36,018 nucleotides of DNA, from NCBI RefSeq assembly GCF_001939115.1, contig NZ_MQTZ01000064.1:1-36018 (forward strand), in the 5' to 3' direction. Each line of letters starts with the position of its first letter. Positions within the stretch are counted from its first letter, which is position 1. Origin of the DNA: Leptolyngbya sp. 'hensonii'. Lineage in GTDB: Bacteria > Cyanobacteriota > Cyanobacteriia > GCF-001939115. Of this stretch, positions 25,633 through 33,277 are shown in pieces. The notes under the pieces were generated by a model. The model worked only from the letters and a program-made list of their open reading frames with translations, was not told the origin of the DNA and did not search any database. The translations under genes were made by a program, and so were the position numbers.

Positions 25633-25950
25633 ATGTCGATTTATGTAGGTAACCTGTCTTATGAGGTTACGGAGGCTGACCTAACTTCTGTATTTGCAGA
25701 ATATGGTTCAGTCAAGCGCGTTCAGCTTCCCGCTGATCGGGAAACGGGTCGTCCCCGTGGTTTCGGTTTTGTGGAAATGGGTACCGATGCTGAAGAAGCA
25801 GCGTCCATTGAAGCTCTGGATGGTGCTGAATGGATGGGTCGCAGCCTGAAAGTCAACAAAGCGAAGCCTCGCGAAAATAGAGGGACTTCCTTTGGTGGCG
25901 GTGGTGGTGGCGGCGGTGGCCGGAGAAACAACTACTCCCGCAGCTACTAA
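25633..25950 (+). CDS. RRM-type glycine-rich RNA-binding protein (Rbp family)
   Basis: This 105-residue protein has one RNA recognition motif with RNP2 (IYVGNLSY, residues 3-10) and RNP1 (RGFGFVEM, about 43-50), then a run of nine glycines and an RRNNYSRSY tail. That is the layout of cyanobacterial RbpA-type proteins, which bind single-stranded RNA and are often induced by cold. ATG at 25633 has GGAG 6 bases upstream and starts the canonical MSIYVGNL; a TTG at 25621 is rejected. A strong terminator follows at 26003-26033, so the gene is monocistronic. Confidence 0.95.
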   Translation: MSIYVGNLSYEVTEADLTSVFAEYGSVKRVQLPADRETGRPRGFGFVEMGTDAEEAASIEALDGAEWMGRSLKVNKAKPRENRGTSFGGGGGGGGGRRNNYSRSY

Positions 25951-26002
25951 GCTAAAGCCCTGGTCTACAGAGATATCTGGACCATAGATTTGCTTTAATT
26001 GG

Positions 26003-26033
26003 AAAGCTCAGGTTATTTAGCCTGAGCTTTTTT
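26003..26033 (+). terminator. Rho-independent terminator of the RRM gene
   Basis: The stem AAAGCTCAGG / CCTGAGCTTT closes an 8-base loop and runs into six T residues. The right arm and the T run lie inside the last codons and stop of the convergent glutamine amidotransferase gene (ending at 26017). On the minus strand the same stem ends in only three T residues, so it may work weakly there. Confidence 0.88.
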
Positions 26034-26826
26034 GATGCGATCCCTGGGGAAGTTGCGCCCATTTGAGGGGCAGACCGTCCTGGAATACCAGCAGTTCATG
26101 AGCCTCGATCGGGGTCCAAACCTCATTATCCGTCAGGGGTGTGGTGGCAATAATGGCAACCCGGTCTTCAGATGTGGTCACTTCTTGAAAATCTACAGTC
26201 ATGTCCTCATCAATCAGATGGGCAGCCGCAAAGGGAGCCTGCCGGACAATGTAGCAGAGCTTCGTAGAACAATGGGCGAAAAGGTGTTCTCCATCAGACA
26301 GCAAATAGTTGAAGATACCGTAGCGGGCGATCGTCTGGGTGACTTGCTGTAACAGCAGATATAGCTTTGCTAGCGGGGGTTTCTGATCTGGAAAGCTCTG
26401 CCGTAGCGTATTCAGGATCAGACAAAATGCCCGTTCGCTATCCGTCTGACCTACAGGGCGATAAAAGGGATAGTTCTCTAGCTGTAAATCAGGCAAATCC
26501 CCATTGTGGGCAAATACCCAATATCGACCCCATAACTCTCGCTGAAATGGATGGCAATTTTCTAGTTGAATTGGCCCCACTGTAGCTTTGCGGATGTGGG
26601 CAATCACATTCATCGATTTAATCGGATATTGTCGGACAAAGGCTGCGATCGGAGACACGATCGAGGGTTTGTCATCCAAAAATACACGGCAGCCTGCTCC
26701 CTCAAAGAAAGCAATTCCCCATCCGTCCTTATGCTCGTCGGTTTTACCGCCCCGGGCACAAAATCCTTCAAACGAGAAGCAGATGTCCGTCGGGACGTTA
26801 CAGTTCATCCCCAACAATTGGCACAT
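26017..26826 (-). CDS. Class II glutamine amidotransferase (YafJ-like)
   Basis: The 269-residue protein begins MCQLLGMNCN. Removal of the initiator methionine exposes Cys2, the N-terminal nucleophile of class II (Ntn) glutamine amidotransferases. Supporting motifs are HKDGWGIAFFE (about 32-42), IAHIRKATVG (about 76-85), NCHPF and FAHNGDL, the last a conserved glutamine-site element. Only the glutaminase domain is present, as in YafJ proteins, whose ammonia acceptor is not known. ATG at 26826 is certain because it alone places Cys second. The gene is convergent with the RRM gene and shares its terminator region. No partner synthase lies nearby. Confidence 0.9.
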   Translation of the reverse strand: MCQLLGMNCNVPTDICFSFEGFCARGGKTDEHKDGWGIAFFEGAGCRVFLDDKPSIVSPIAAFVRQYPIKSMNVIAHIRKATVGPIQLENCHPFQRELWGRYWVFAHNGDLPDLQLENYPFYRPVGQTDSERAFCLILNTLRQSFPDQKPPLAKLYLLLQQVTQTIARYGIFNYLLSDGEHLFAHCSTKLCYIVRQAPFAAAHLIDEDMTVDFQEVTTSEDRVAIIATTPLTDNEVWTPIEAHELLVFQDGLPLKWAQLPQGSHQKSSG

Positions 26827-26994
26827 GAATGCTAACGGATCTATTTCCAATTAATCTTCTTTCAAATATAGCGGTTCCCATCTGATTCGAATCGAGGAGA
26901 AAAGACTGAACCCATTGAACCTTTCTCGAACCCTCCCTGTCTAATGCTGTAATTCAACCCATTAGGGTTTAACCCCACTTAAAAAGTTAGAGCT

Positions 26995-27438
26995 ATGAAG
27001 ATGAAATCCTTTTCTCTCTTGTCTGGTGCGATCGCGCTCATGTTAACCGCTGCTCCCTTGCTGCCTGTCTTTACGAATCCAGCCATGGCTGGTCCTGGTC
27101 GGGGTAACCATCAGGAACAGATCATGAAAAATTTGAACCTGAGCGAAGACCAGAAGGCTCGGATCAAAGCAATCCGAGAGGAGGCCAAGAGTAAGATGGA
27201 AGCTGTCCTGACAGAGCAGCAGAAGCAACAACTGCAACAAGCCAAACTGAACAGACAGAATGGGCAGAAGGGACAACGGCCCCAACTGAACCTGAGTGAG
27301 GATCAAAAGGCCCGGATGAAAGCGATTCGGGAAGAGACCAAGACCAAGATGGAAGCCGTTCTGACAGAGCAGCAGAAGCAACAACTGCAGCAAATGCGTG
27401 AGCAACGCCGTCAAAACCGTCAGCAACAACCCCGTTAA
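26995..27438 (+). CDS. Spy/CpxP-like periplasmic protein with two duplicated modules
   Basis: The 147-residue protein has a signal peptide ending at PAMA-G (about residue 32). Two 36-residue modules follow, at 47-82 and 98-133, each starting LNLSEDQKAR and ending LTEQQKQQLQQ and matching at 33 of 36 positions. LxLSxxQ and LTxxQ helical motifs recall the Spy/CpxP (LTXXQ) family of periplasmic chaperone-like stress proteins, but those have a different arrangement, so the link is tentative. The tail is rich in Arg and Gln. ATG at 26995 and 27001 are both possible starts. No ribosome site is strong. A 13-bp inverted repeat follows the gene. Confidence 0.75.
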   Translation: MKMKSFSLLSGAIALMLTAAPLLPVFTNPAMAGPGRGNHQEQIMKNLNLSEDQKARIKAIREEAKSKMEAVLTEQQKQQLQQAKLNRQNGQKGQRPQLNLSEDQKARMKAIREETKTKMEAVLTEQQKQQLQQMREQRRQNRQQQPR

Positions 27439-27449
27439 TCAATCCCCCC

Positions 27450-27493
27450 ACCGGTGGGTAGAAACGTTGCCTGCAAAGTCTCTACCCACCGGT
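27450..27493. terminator. Inverted repeat between convergent genes
   Basis: The perfect 13-bp arms 27450-27462 (ACCGGTGGGTAGA) and 27481-27493 flank an 18-base spacer, between the ends of the Spy-like gene (27438) and selD (27502). The position suggests a shared transcription end, but there is no T run on either side. Confidence 0.5.
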
Positions 27494-27501
27494 AGGGCTG
27501 T

Positions 27502-28536
27502 TCATTGGACTTCAATGCCGGGTGTGCCTGTTTTACATTCCCCAATCACAGTTGCATGCTCATACCCTTCCCGGGCCAGAAGTGTCAGGATATCGGCCAC
27601 TCCCTCAGGAGCAACAGCCAGAAGCAGGCCCCCACTGGTTTGGGGATCAGTCAGCAAGAGGGTTTCCCAGTCTGGACGGGCTAGAGCCAGGATCACCCCA
27701 TCCCGGTAACTGTTCCAGTTACGTTCGGCAGCCCCCGGAAAAATCCCCTGGGCTGCGAGAGTCCTCGCTGGGCTCAAAATTGGAATCTTGCTGGCAGTAA
27801 TCTGGGCTTTCACCTTACTACCCCGACAAACCTCCAGCAGGTGTCCCAATAGCCCAAACCCCGTCACGTCAGTCATGGCATGCACCATGGGGTTGGCCCC
27901 CAACTGGATTCCAACCCGGTTTAACTGGGTCATGACGGTCAAGACTTCCCGGTAAGCCTCAGGGCTCAATTTCTCTTTTTTAAGCGCAGTTGTCATCACC
28001 CCAATGCCCAGGGGCTTGGTCAAGATCAACCGATCACCAACCTGAGCGGTTGAATTCTGGCGCAGGTGTTGAGGATGAACAATACCGGCTGCCACCAATC
28101 CAAAGATTGGTTCTGGGGAGTCGATCGAGTGTCCCCCAGCCAGGGGAATGCCAGCCGACTGACAGACGGCAGCCCCTCCCTGCATGATGGCCTGAATCAC
28201 CTCGGTCGGGAGCTTGTTAATCGGCATGCCCAGGATCGTCAGGGCCAGGATCGGGGTTCCGCCCATGGCATAAACGTCAGACAGGGCGTTGGTGGCGGCG
28301 ATACGACCAAAATCCACTGGATCATCTACGATCGGCATAAAAAAATCAGTCGTCAGTACTAACGCCTGATCGGGGTTGAGGAGATAGACTGCCGCATCAT
28401 CACTGGTGCCCGCTCCAACCAGGAGGCGATCGTTACCCAGATCGAGGGGAACCTGGTGCAGGATTTGCTGCAATTTTTCCGGGGCAATCTTACAACCACA
28501 GCCTCCCCCATGGGAGTATTGGGTCAAACGAATCAT
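27502..28536 (-). CDS. selD: Selenide, water dikinase
   Basis: This 344-residue enzyme makes selenophosphate from selenide and ATP (EC 2.7.9.3). The N terminus SHGGGCGCKI holds C13, C15 and K16, matching C17, C19 and K20 of the Escherichia coli protein. The catalytic position is cysteine, not selenocysteine. The motifs GTSDDAAVY, TTDFFMPIVDDP and MTDVTGFGLLGH, and a C-terminal TDPQTSGGLL, complete an AIR synthase-like fold. It is a stand-alone SelD without the NADH dehydrogenase-like fusion seen in many cyanobacteria. No selA, selB or 2-selenouridine synthase gene lies in the window, so the use of the selenophosphate is open. Convergent with the Spy-like gene. Confidence 0.97.
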   Translation of the reverse strand: MIRLTQYSHGGGCGCKIAPEKLQQILHQVPLDLGNDRLLVGAGTSDDAAVYLLNPDQALVLTTDFFMPIVDDPVDFGRIAATNALSDVYAMGGTPILALTILGMPINKLPTEVIQAIMQGGAAVCQSAGIPLAGGHSIDSPEPIFGLVAAGIVHPQHLRQNSTAQVGDRLILTKPLGIGVMTTALKKEKLSPEAYREVLTVMTQLNRVGIQLGANPMVHAMTDVTGFGLLGHLLEVCRGSKVKAQITASKIPILSPARTLAAQGIFPGAAERNWNSYRDGVILALARPDWETLLLTDPQTSGGLLLAVAPEGVADILTLLAREGYEHATVIGECKTGTPGIEVQ

Positions 28537-28628
28537 AGTTTTCTAACCTATAGAACCCATATTTTATAAGTTGAGTCACCGATGCGGACGAGTGCATCCC
28601 ATCCGCAAAGGAATTGGGAGAGCTGACT

Positions 28629-28952
28629 TTAAACGAAAAAAGGGCCTGACTTCAAAAACGTAATGACTTTGAGGACCGAAGATAAAAGGGATTGGGAATT
28701 AGCTGCACGACCTATTTCTTGATGGATTGCTTTCATGTTTTGGACATCCCCACTGGTTGTAATCACCCCTTTTTTCAGGAGTTTGATCACAGCATCTGAA
28801 TATTTATCATTCAGTTCCTGGATGGGCTCCCAGAGGTCTAATGTTTCGTCTGGTGGCAGCAGTCTGAATTTGACATTCGCCTTAATCACGGCTGCTCCAA
28901 GTTCTTCCAGGGTAAGGGTATCTGAATCTTTAGGGATCGAGCTATCTGTCAT
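28629..28952 (-). CDS. Hypothetical protein
   Basis: The 107-residue frame starts MTDSSIPKDSDTLTLEELG and contains an acidic N terminus, a basic centre (DAVIKLLKKGVITTSGD) and a Leu/Ser-rich C-terminal helix. No family or catalytic motif is recognised. ATG at 28952 is preferred to GTG at 28964; the ribosome site is weak for both. It lies between selD and a lipoprotein on the same strand, but with gaps of about 90 bases, so operon membership is unclear. Codon use and length make a real gene likely. Confidence 0.55.
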   Translation of the reverse strand: MTDSSIPKDSDTLTLEELGAAVIKANVKFRLLPPDETLDLWEPIQELNDKYSDAVIKLLKKGVITTSGDVQNMKAIHQEIGRAANSQSLLSSVLKVITFLKSGPFFV

Positions 28953-29050
28953 GGTTATTCTCACTAGGATGAGGTCAGGGTTTTAGAGGATGTTTGAAAA
29001 GGCCCTGGGGGTTCAAATCACACCTCCAGGAGCAAAGTCCACACCGGCAG

Positions 29051-30028
29051 CTAAAAACCGATACATTGCTCAGGTAAATTAACGGTTGAATCTGGAATGA
29101 CCGGGGGCTGAGTTCCCTGTAAAGCCGTTTCAGCCACTCTTCGAAAATCAGGATCGGTTTGAATAACAGTTAAAATCTCAGATGATTTCTGCTGTAATTT
29201 TTTTGTATCTGCTCCCGTCAGCGTAGTCAGGATGTTAAAGGATTTCGATATTAAAAAGCCAAGATCCTCTAGGGAATTGGTACGCTTAAACTGGTCAATT
29301 TGCTTGAGTAGATCCATTCCTAAGGCCGCCGCCTTAGTCGTCTGTTCGATCGTATCTCTTTGAATCGCCCGTTCCTGTTCCTGAATTTGTCGGAGCAACA
29401 TTAGTTGCTGCTTGAGATTATTTTTGATCGTTTCTCGCTCAACCTCATTAGAGGTGGCCATAAATTTCTGGCGCAACTGTAGCACTCCCGCCACAAACTC
29501 TGCTCTCTGTGCCGTCAGCAACGGTGGATAGGCTTCTACACACAGGGAAAAATATGCCATCTGAGCGGTTAATTTCTGTAGGGGTTCCCTGGATTTTGCC
29601 ACCGCATCTTGGGCAAAAAGATATCCTCGATCGAGATCCTCATAAATTGTAGAGAGGGTGTTATATTGTTCCCGCAGACTATTAATGAATTTCAGAATCC
29701 TTTGATCAGCCTGATTACTTCTGCCTGGAAAAGGCTGCAAAGGTTGCTGACTGAGTAAATAGTTTTCTAAAGCTTCTTCGGTTACTTTCTTGCTGAGAAC
29801 AATAGTGAGAAAACGTGCTTCAATTTCCTGATCTGTGGGTTGAGCAATGTCTGTCTGACTCCGAATGTAGCGATCGAGGGAATCGATCGCCAGGGAAGAT
29901 TGATGCTTAAAAGAAAGAGCCATTTCTTTTAAGGTGGCGGCCTCTCTAGGGGAACAACTGCTCATCGTTACGCTGGCTAAGAGGAGACCCGTTAGTAAGA
30001 GATAGCGGGGATTCAATATTTTGACCAT
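29051..30028 (-). CDS. Predicted lipoprotein with long helical region
   Basis: The 325-residue protein starts MVKILNPRYLLLTGLLLASV and reaches TMSSC at about residue 25, a fair lipobox for lipid attachment at the cysteine. The rest is mostly helical and rich in Gln, Leu and Lys, with coiled-coil tendency around residues 200-245 (LLRQIQEQERAIQRDT). No known domain is recognised. A longer frame to 30217 is rejected because the ATG at 30028 starts directly at the signal peptide and the upstream part crosses a hairpin repeat region. A role in the cell envelope is inferred from the lipobox only. Confidence 0.65.
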   Translation of the reverse strand: MVKILNPRYLLLTGLLLASVTMSSCSPREAATLKEMALSFKHQSSLAIDSLDRYIRSQTDIAQPTDQEIEARFLTIVLSKKVTEEALENYLLSQQPLQPFPGRSNQADQRILKFINSLREQYNTLSTIYEDLDRGYLFAQDAVAKSREPLQKLTAQMAYFSLCVEAYPPLLTAQRAEFVAGVLQLRQKFMATSNEVERETIKNNLKQQLMLLRQIQEQERAIQRDTIEQTTKAAALGMDLLKQIDQFKRTNSLEDLGFLISKSFNILTTLTGADTKKLQQKSSEILTVIQTDPDFRRVAETALQGTQPPVIPDSTVNLPEQCIGF

Positions 30029-30341
30029 GTTTTTGTCAGGCTTGGGACTCGATTTCCAAGGCAATCCAGAAAATTCACTACAAGTTTTACACGCAAACCC
30101 GTAATGTTCCCTTTTCCTGAAAGAAATGTGAACAACTCCAAATCTCCCATTGCCTGAAGAATTTAGCCTGATTGTCTGACCAAACATGTTCTCAAGGCTG
30201 GGTGAGCAAAGCTCCACCCAACCTTGTATCTTGAGGATGAGGCAACCTGTCCCACGCCCTCACCTGCATTGGGCCGCCCATGAACCAGGGCTCCTTGCCA
30301 CAGGGCTGAGGAAGTCCTGGTTTTGGCTGCGGACCTCTGGC
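30029..30341. other. Intergenic region with a hairpin repeat
   Basis: This gap between two minus-strand genes contains the repeat-like hairpin at 30191-30236. The rest shows no gene, clear terminator or promoter. Confidence 0.55.
30191..30236. repeat. Solo hairpin related to the inverted-repeat element core
   Basis: Outer arms CTCAAG (30191-30196) and CTTGAG flank an inner stem TGGGTG-AGC / GCT-C-CACCCA. Read on the minus strand, the core GGTTGGGTGGAGC...ACCCAGCC matches the centre of element copy C, but the TTGACTGACAAAAC ends are absent. Confidence 0.6.
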
Positions 30342-31442
30342 TTAATTGCTTCCCACCAGTTGACTGTCCAGAGCCGGGTAATCCGTATACCCCTGCTCAC
30401 CCCCCCCATAGAAAGTGTTGCGATCGTAGGGATTCAACTCTGCATTGTGGGCCAGCCGTTCCACCAGGTCTGGATTGGCAATATAGAGGCGACCAAAAGC
30501 AATCAGGTCTGCTTCGCCAGCAGCCAGGGTTTGATTTGCCAGATCCCGATCGTAGCCTCCGGCAGAAATCAGCGTGCCCTGGTAGATGGGCCGGAAATAG
30601 GCTGCCCCTAACTGCACCGGGGGGTTCATGTCAGCACGAGGCTCTACCAGGTGCAGGTAGGCCAGTCCCAGGGGATTCAGTTGTTCCACCACATAGGTAA
30701 ATAGCTCCTGCCGATTGGAATCTCCCATACTGTTGAAGGTGCCACTGGGGGAGAGCCGCAGCCCCACCCGATCGGCCCCCCAGACGCCAGTGACTGCCGC
30801 CAGCACCTCCAGTAGCAGTCGGGTCCGGTTGGGGATGGACCCTCCGTAGGCATCGGTGCGGTGGTTGGTATTGTCTTGCAGAAACTGATCCAGGAGATAG
30901 CCATTAGCCCCATGGACTTCCACCCCATCAAATCCAGCCTCCAGGGCATTCTGGGCAGCTTTGCGGTAATCCTCGATGATGCCAGGAATTTCCTCCAGGG
31001 TGAGGGCGCGGGGGGTGACAAAGGGCTGTTCTCCACTGTAGGTGCTGGCCATCCCTGCGGGGGCGATCGGACTGGGGGCAACGGGCAGTGCCCCATCTGG
31101 TTGCAGAGACGGGTGGGAAATCCGGCCCACATGCCAGAGTTGCAAGAAGATATGACCTCCCAGGGCATGGACCGCCTCTGTGACCATGCGCCACCCCGCG
31201 ACCTGTTCGGCACTGTGGATGCCGGGAGTAGCGGGATAACCCATCCCCTGGGGGGAAATCTGGGTCGCTTCGGTGACAATCAACCCGGCAGAGGCTCTCT
31301 GGCTGTAGTAGGTCACATTCAGATCATGGGGCACATTCCCCACTGCGGCCCGGTTACGGGTCAGGGGAGCCATCACGATCCGATTGGGTAACTCATAGGG
31401 ACCCAGTTTTACAGAAGAATGTAGATTAATCTTAGAACTCAT
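30342..31442 (-). CDS. Old yellow enzyme family ene-reductase (NADH:flavin oxidoreductase)
   Basis: This 366-residue FMN enzyme reduces activated C=C bonds of enals, enones, maleimides and quinone-like electrophiles with NAD(P)H. Family features are the start LGPYELPNRIVMAPLTRNRA (flavin-site T28), QLWHVGRISHP, and VEVHGANGYLLDQF, in which H177, N180 and Y182 keep the spacing of the His/Asn/Tyr set of yeast OYE1. Length fits the classical OYE subgroup. ATG at 31442 has GGAG 8 bases upstream; a longer frame to 31499 would overlap the thioredoxin gene. It starts 28 bases after the thioredoxin stop, so the two form an operon divergent from the ArsR regulator. Confidence 0.95.
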   Translation of the reverse strand: MSSKINLHSSVKLGPYELPNRIVMAPLTRNRAAVGNVPHDLNVTYYSQRASAGLIVTEATQISPQGMGYPATPGIHSAEQVAGWRMVTEAVHALGGHIFLQLWHVGRISHPSLQPDGALPVAPSPIAPAGMASTYSGEQPFVTPRALTLEEIPGIIEDYRKAAQNALEAGFDGVEVHGANGYLLDQFLQDNTNHRTDAYGGSIPNRTRLLLEVLAAVTGVWGADRVGLRLSPSGTFNSMGDSNRQELFTYVVEQLNPLGLAYLHLVEPRADMNPPVQLGAAYFRPIYQGTLISAGGYDRDLANQTLAAGEADLIAFGRLYIANPDLVERLAHNAELNPYDRNTFYGGGEQGYTDYPALDSQLVGSN

Positions 31443-31470
31443 GAAAAGTGCTCCAGGGTTGATAAAAGTC

Positions 31471-31821
31471 TCAGGCAGCCTGGGGTTGGATCCAGGCATT
31501 CAGTCGATCGATCAGCGCCGCAATAGACATAACACCAACTATTTCATCCACCACCTGCCCCTGCCGAAACAGCAGCAGGGTCGGCAAAGCCCGGATATTG
31601 TACTGGGTCGCAAGCTGCTCATGCTGATCAATATTGAGTTTGGCAACTTTCACTTCACCAGCCAATTCAGCGGCCAGGGTTTCAATGGTGGGGATCATAA
31701 CCCGACAGGGACCACACCAGGGAGCCCAGAAGTCTACCAGAACCGGCAAGGAACTGCTCAACACTTCTGAGGCAAAATTTTCGTCATTCAAACCTATCAA
31801 TGCTGGGGCGCGAGAGAGCAT
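31471..31821 (-). CDS. Thioredoxin
   Basis: The 116-residue protein has the canonical redox site WAPWCGPCRV with C36 and C39, the cis-proline segment RALPTLLLF, and the usual C-terminal helix. It would reduce protein disulfides in the cytoplasm using thioredoxin reductase. ATG at 31821 has GGAGG upstream. It is the first gene of an operon with the old yellow enzyme and lies head-to-head with an ArsR regulator, so it is likely a stress-linked rather than housekeeping thioredoxin; this is inference. The specific subfamily (m, x, y or other) was not determined. Confidence 0.95.
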   Translation of the reverse strand: MLSRAPALIGLNDENFASEVLSSSLPVLVDFWAPWCGPCRVMIPTIETLAAELAGEVKVAKLNIDQHEQLATQYNIRALPTLLLFRQGQVVDEIVGVMSIAALIDRLNAWIQPQAA

Positions 31822-31859
31822 AGAACCCTCCTGTAGAGTTGGAACGCACAGTCAGGCTG

Positions 31860-31878
31860 TTAACTCTTTTACAGTTAA
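31860..31878. promoter_or_regulatory. Inverted repeat TTAACT-N7-AGTTAA, candidate ArsR operator
   Basis: The symmetric half-sites lie in the 142-base gap between the divergent thioredoxin and arsR genes, with a further related half-site TTTTAACT about 12 bases on (31885-31892). ArsR-type proteins usually bind imperfect inverted repeats overlapping promoters. The site lies 39-57 bases upstream of the thioredoxin ATG. Confidence 0.45.
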
Positions 31879-31963
31879 ACAACCTTTTAACTAAATTCTA
31901 GGCACCGATCGAAGAATAGTCAAGTAGTTATTTGAGTGTTTCACGACTGGCCCTGGAGGCTCT

Positions 31964-32284
31964 ATGATAAGAACAGCAAGCTCGATTAATTCCTCCAATA
32001 GTATGGTGACTGATACTGAACAACGGGCTAAAATCTTTGCGGCTTTGGCTGACCCCACCCGACTTCGGATGGTGGAGTTGTTGAATCGGCAAAGTGAAGT
32101 CAGCGGGTCTGACCTGGCCCATCAGTTGGGAATCAGTCTGGCCCTCTTCTGCCACCACAGCAAGATTCTGGCGGAAGCAGGGGTCATTCAGGTCCGCAAG
32201 GAAGGGCAGACCAAGTACAACTCTCTCAACCGATCGGTCCTGACCACCTGCTTTACTGACCTGGCCATTGCACCAGACAAATAA
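31964..32284 (+). CDS. ArsR-family transcriptional regulator
   Basis: The 106-residue protein has the winged helix-turn-helix of ArsR/SmtB repressors: AKIFAALADPTRLRMVELL, then SGSDLAHQLGISLALFCHHSKILAEAGVI (recognition helix) and VRKEGQTKYNSLN (wing). The classic metal motif ELCVCDL of ArsR is absent. Two cysteines are seen, C64 or thereabouts in the recognition-helix region (LALFCHHSKIL) and one near the C terminus (LTTCFTDL), so a thiol- or electrophile-responsive switch is possible. ATG at 31964 has GGAGG 4 bases upstream; an ATG at 32003 lacks one. It precedes the glutathionyl-hydroquinone reductase gene by 21 bases and faces the thioredoxin/OYE operon, making it the likely local regulator. 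Confidence 0.92.
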   Translation: MIRTASSINSSNSMVTDTEQRAKIFAALADPTRLRMVELLNRQSEVSGSDLAHQLGISLALFCHHSKILAEAGVIQVRKEGQTKYNSLNRSVLTTCFTDLAIAPDK

Positions 32285-32305
32285 GCGCTCATAGAGGATA
32301 ATCAA

Positions 32306-33277
32306 ATGGGTTTGGGTCTCTTAAAAGCAGGTCAGTGGGTGTCCGATCGGGAGCAGGAAGATGCTGGGGGCCGCTTTGTTCGTCCTTCCACCACCTTCCG
32401 CCATCGCATCACCGCTGATGGATCGAGTGGATTCCGGGCTGAGGCGGGTCGCTACCATCTGTATATTTCCTGGGCCTGTCCCTGGGCTCATCGCACGGTA
32501 ATTATGCGTCAGCTCAAAGGCTTGGACGCAGCGATCGGACTCTCCGTCGTAAATCCAATCATCAATCAGAATGGCTGGGAATTTTCGGATGCGCCTGGCT
32601 GTATCCCAGATTCAGTGAACCAGGCCCAGTATCTCTGGCAGATTTACCATAAAGCGGAACCGGATTACATTGGTCGGGTGACGGTACCAGTGCTGTGGGA
32701 TAAGCAGATGGGCACGATCGTCAACAACGAATCTCGGGAGATCATTCGCCAGTTGGATACGGAGTTTGAGGCAATTGCAGCGCAGAAGGTGACGTTTTGC
32801 CCAGAGCATCTGAGCGTGGAGATCGATCGGACGATCGATGCCATCTATCAACCCATTAACAATGGTGTGTATCGGGCTGGTTTTGCCACCACCCAACAGG
32901 CTTACGAAGAAGGGGTTACCGATCTGTTTGCAGCCCTGGATCACTGGGAAAGGATTTTGGGCCAGCAACGTTACCTCTGTGGCCATGTTGTGACGGAAGC
33001 AGATTGGTGTCTGTTTACGACTCTGTTGCGCTTTGATCCGGTGTATTACGTGCATTTTAAATGCAATCTGCGTCACATTTATGAGTATCCCAATCTCTGG
33101 AATTATTTGAAGGAGCTGTATCAGTATCCAGGGGTGAAGGAATTGTGTAACTTCGAGCACATTAAAACGCACTATTACAAGAGTCATCCCAAGGTGAATC
33201 CGAGCCGGATTGTGCCCAAGGGACCGCTGCTGGACCTGGACTCCCCCCACGATCGCGATCGCCTGCCCCAATCATAA
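32306..33277 (+). CDS. yqjG: Glutathionyl-hydroquinone reductase (xi-class GST)
   Basis: This 323-residue cytoplasmic enzyme removes glutathione from S-glutathionyl-hydroquinones (EC 1.8.5.7). The hallmark active-site stretch SWACPWAHRT carries catalytic C58. The N-terminal FVRPSTTFRHRIT and the C-terminal region with YLCGHVVTEADWCLF and LRFDPVYYVHFKCN are typical of the xi class (YqjG/ECM4/PcpF). Length matches the family. It sits 21 bases after arsR, and its stop codon shares one base with the Trm1 start, so arsR-yqjG-trm1 is probably one transcript. With the divergent thioredoxin and ene-reductase it suggests a quinone/electrophile defence locus. Confidence 0.95.
   Translation: MGLGLLKAGQWVSDREQEDAGGRFVRPSTTFRHRITADGSSGFRAEAGRYHLYISWACPWAHRTVIMRQLKGLDAAIGLSVVNPIINQNGWEFSDAPGCIPDSVNQAQYLWQIYHKAEPDYIGRVTVPVLWDKQMGTIVNNESREIIRQLDTEFEAIAAQKVTFCPEHLSVEIDRTIDAIYQPINNGVYRAGFATTQQAYEEGVTDLFAALDHWERILGQQRYLCGHVVTEADWCLFTTLLRFDPVYYVHFKCNLRHIYEYPNLWNYLKELYQYPGVKELCNFEHIKTHYYKSHPKVNPSRIVPKGPLLDLDSPHDRDRLPQS

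Noticed and set aside
27502-28536. Selenocysteine usage at the SelD active site
   Set aside because: The catalytic position is an ordinary cysteine codon in frame, not TGA.
30029-30217. N-terminal extension of the lipoprotein
   Set aside because: The signal peptide and lipobox start at the ATG at 30028; the extra residues would precede them and cross a repeat hairpin.
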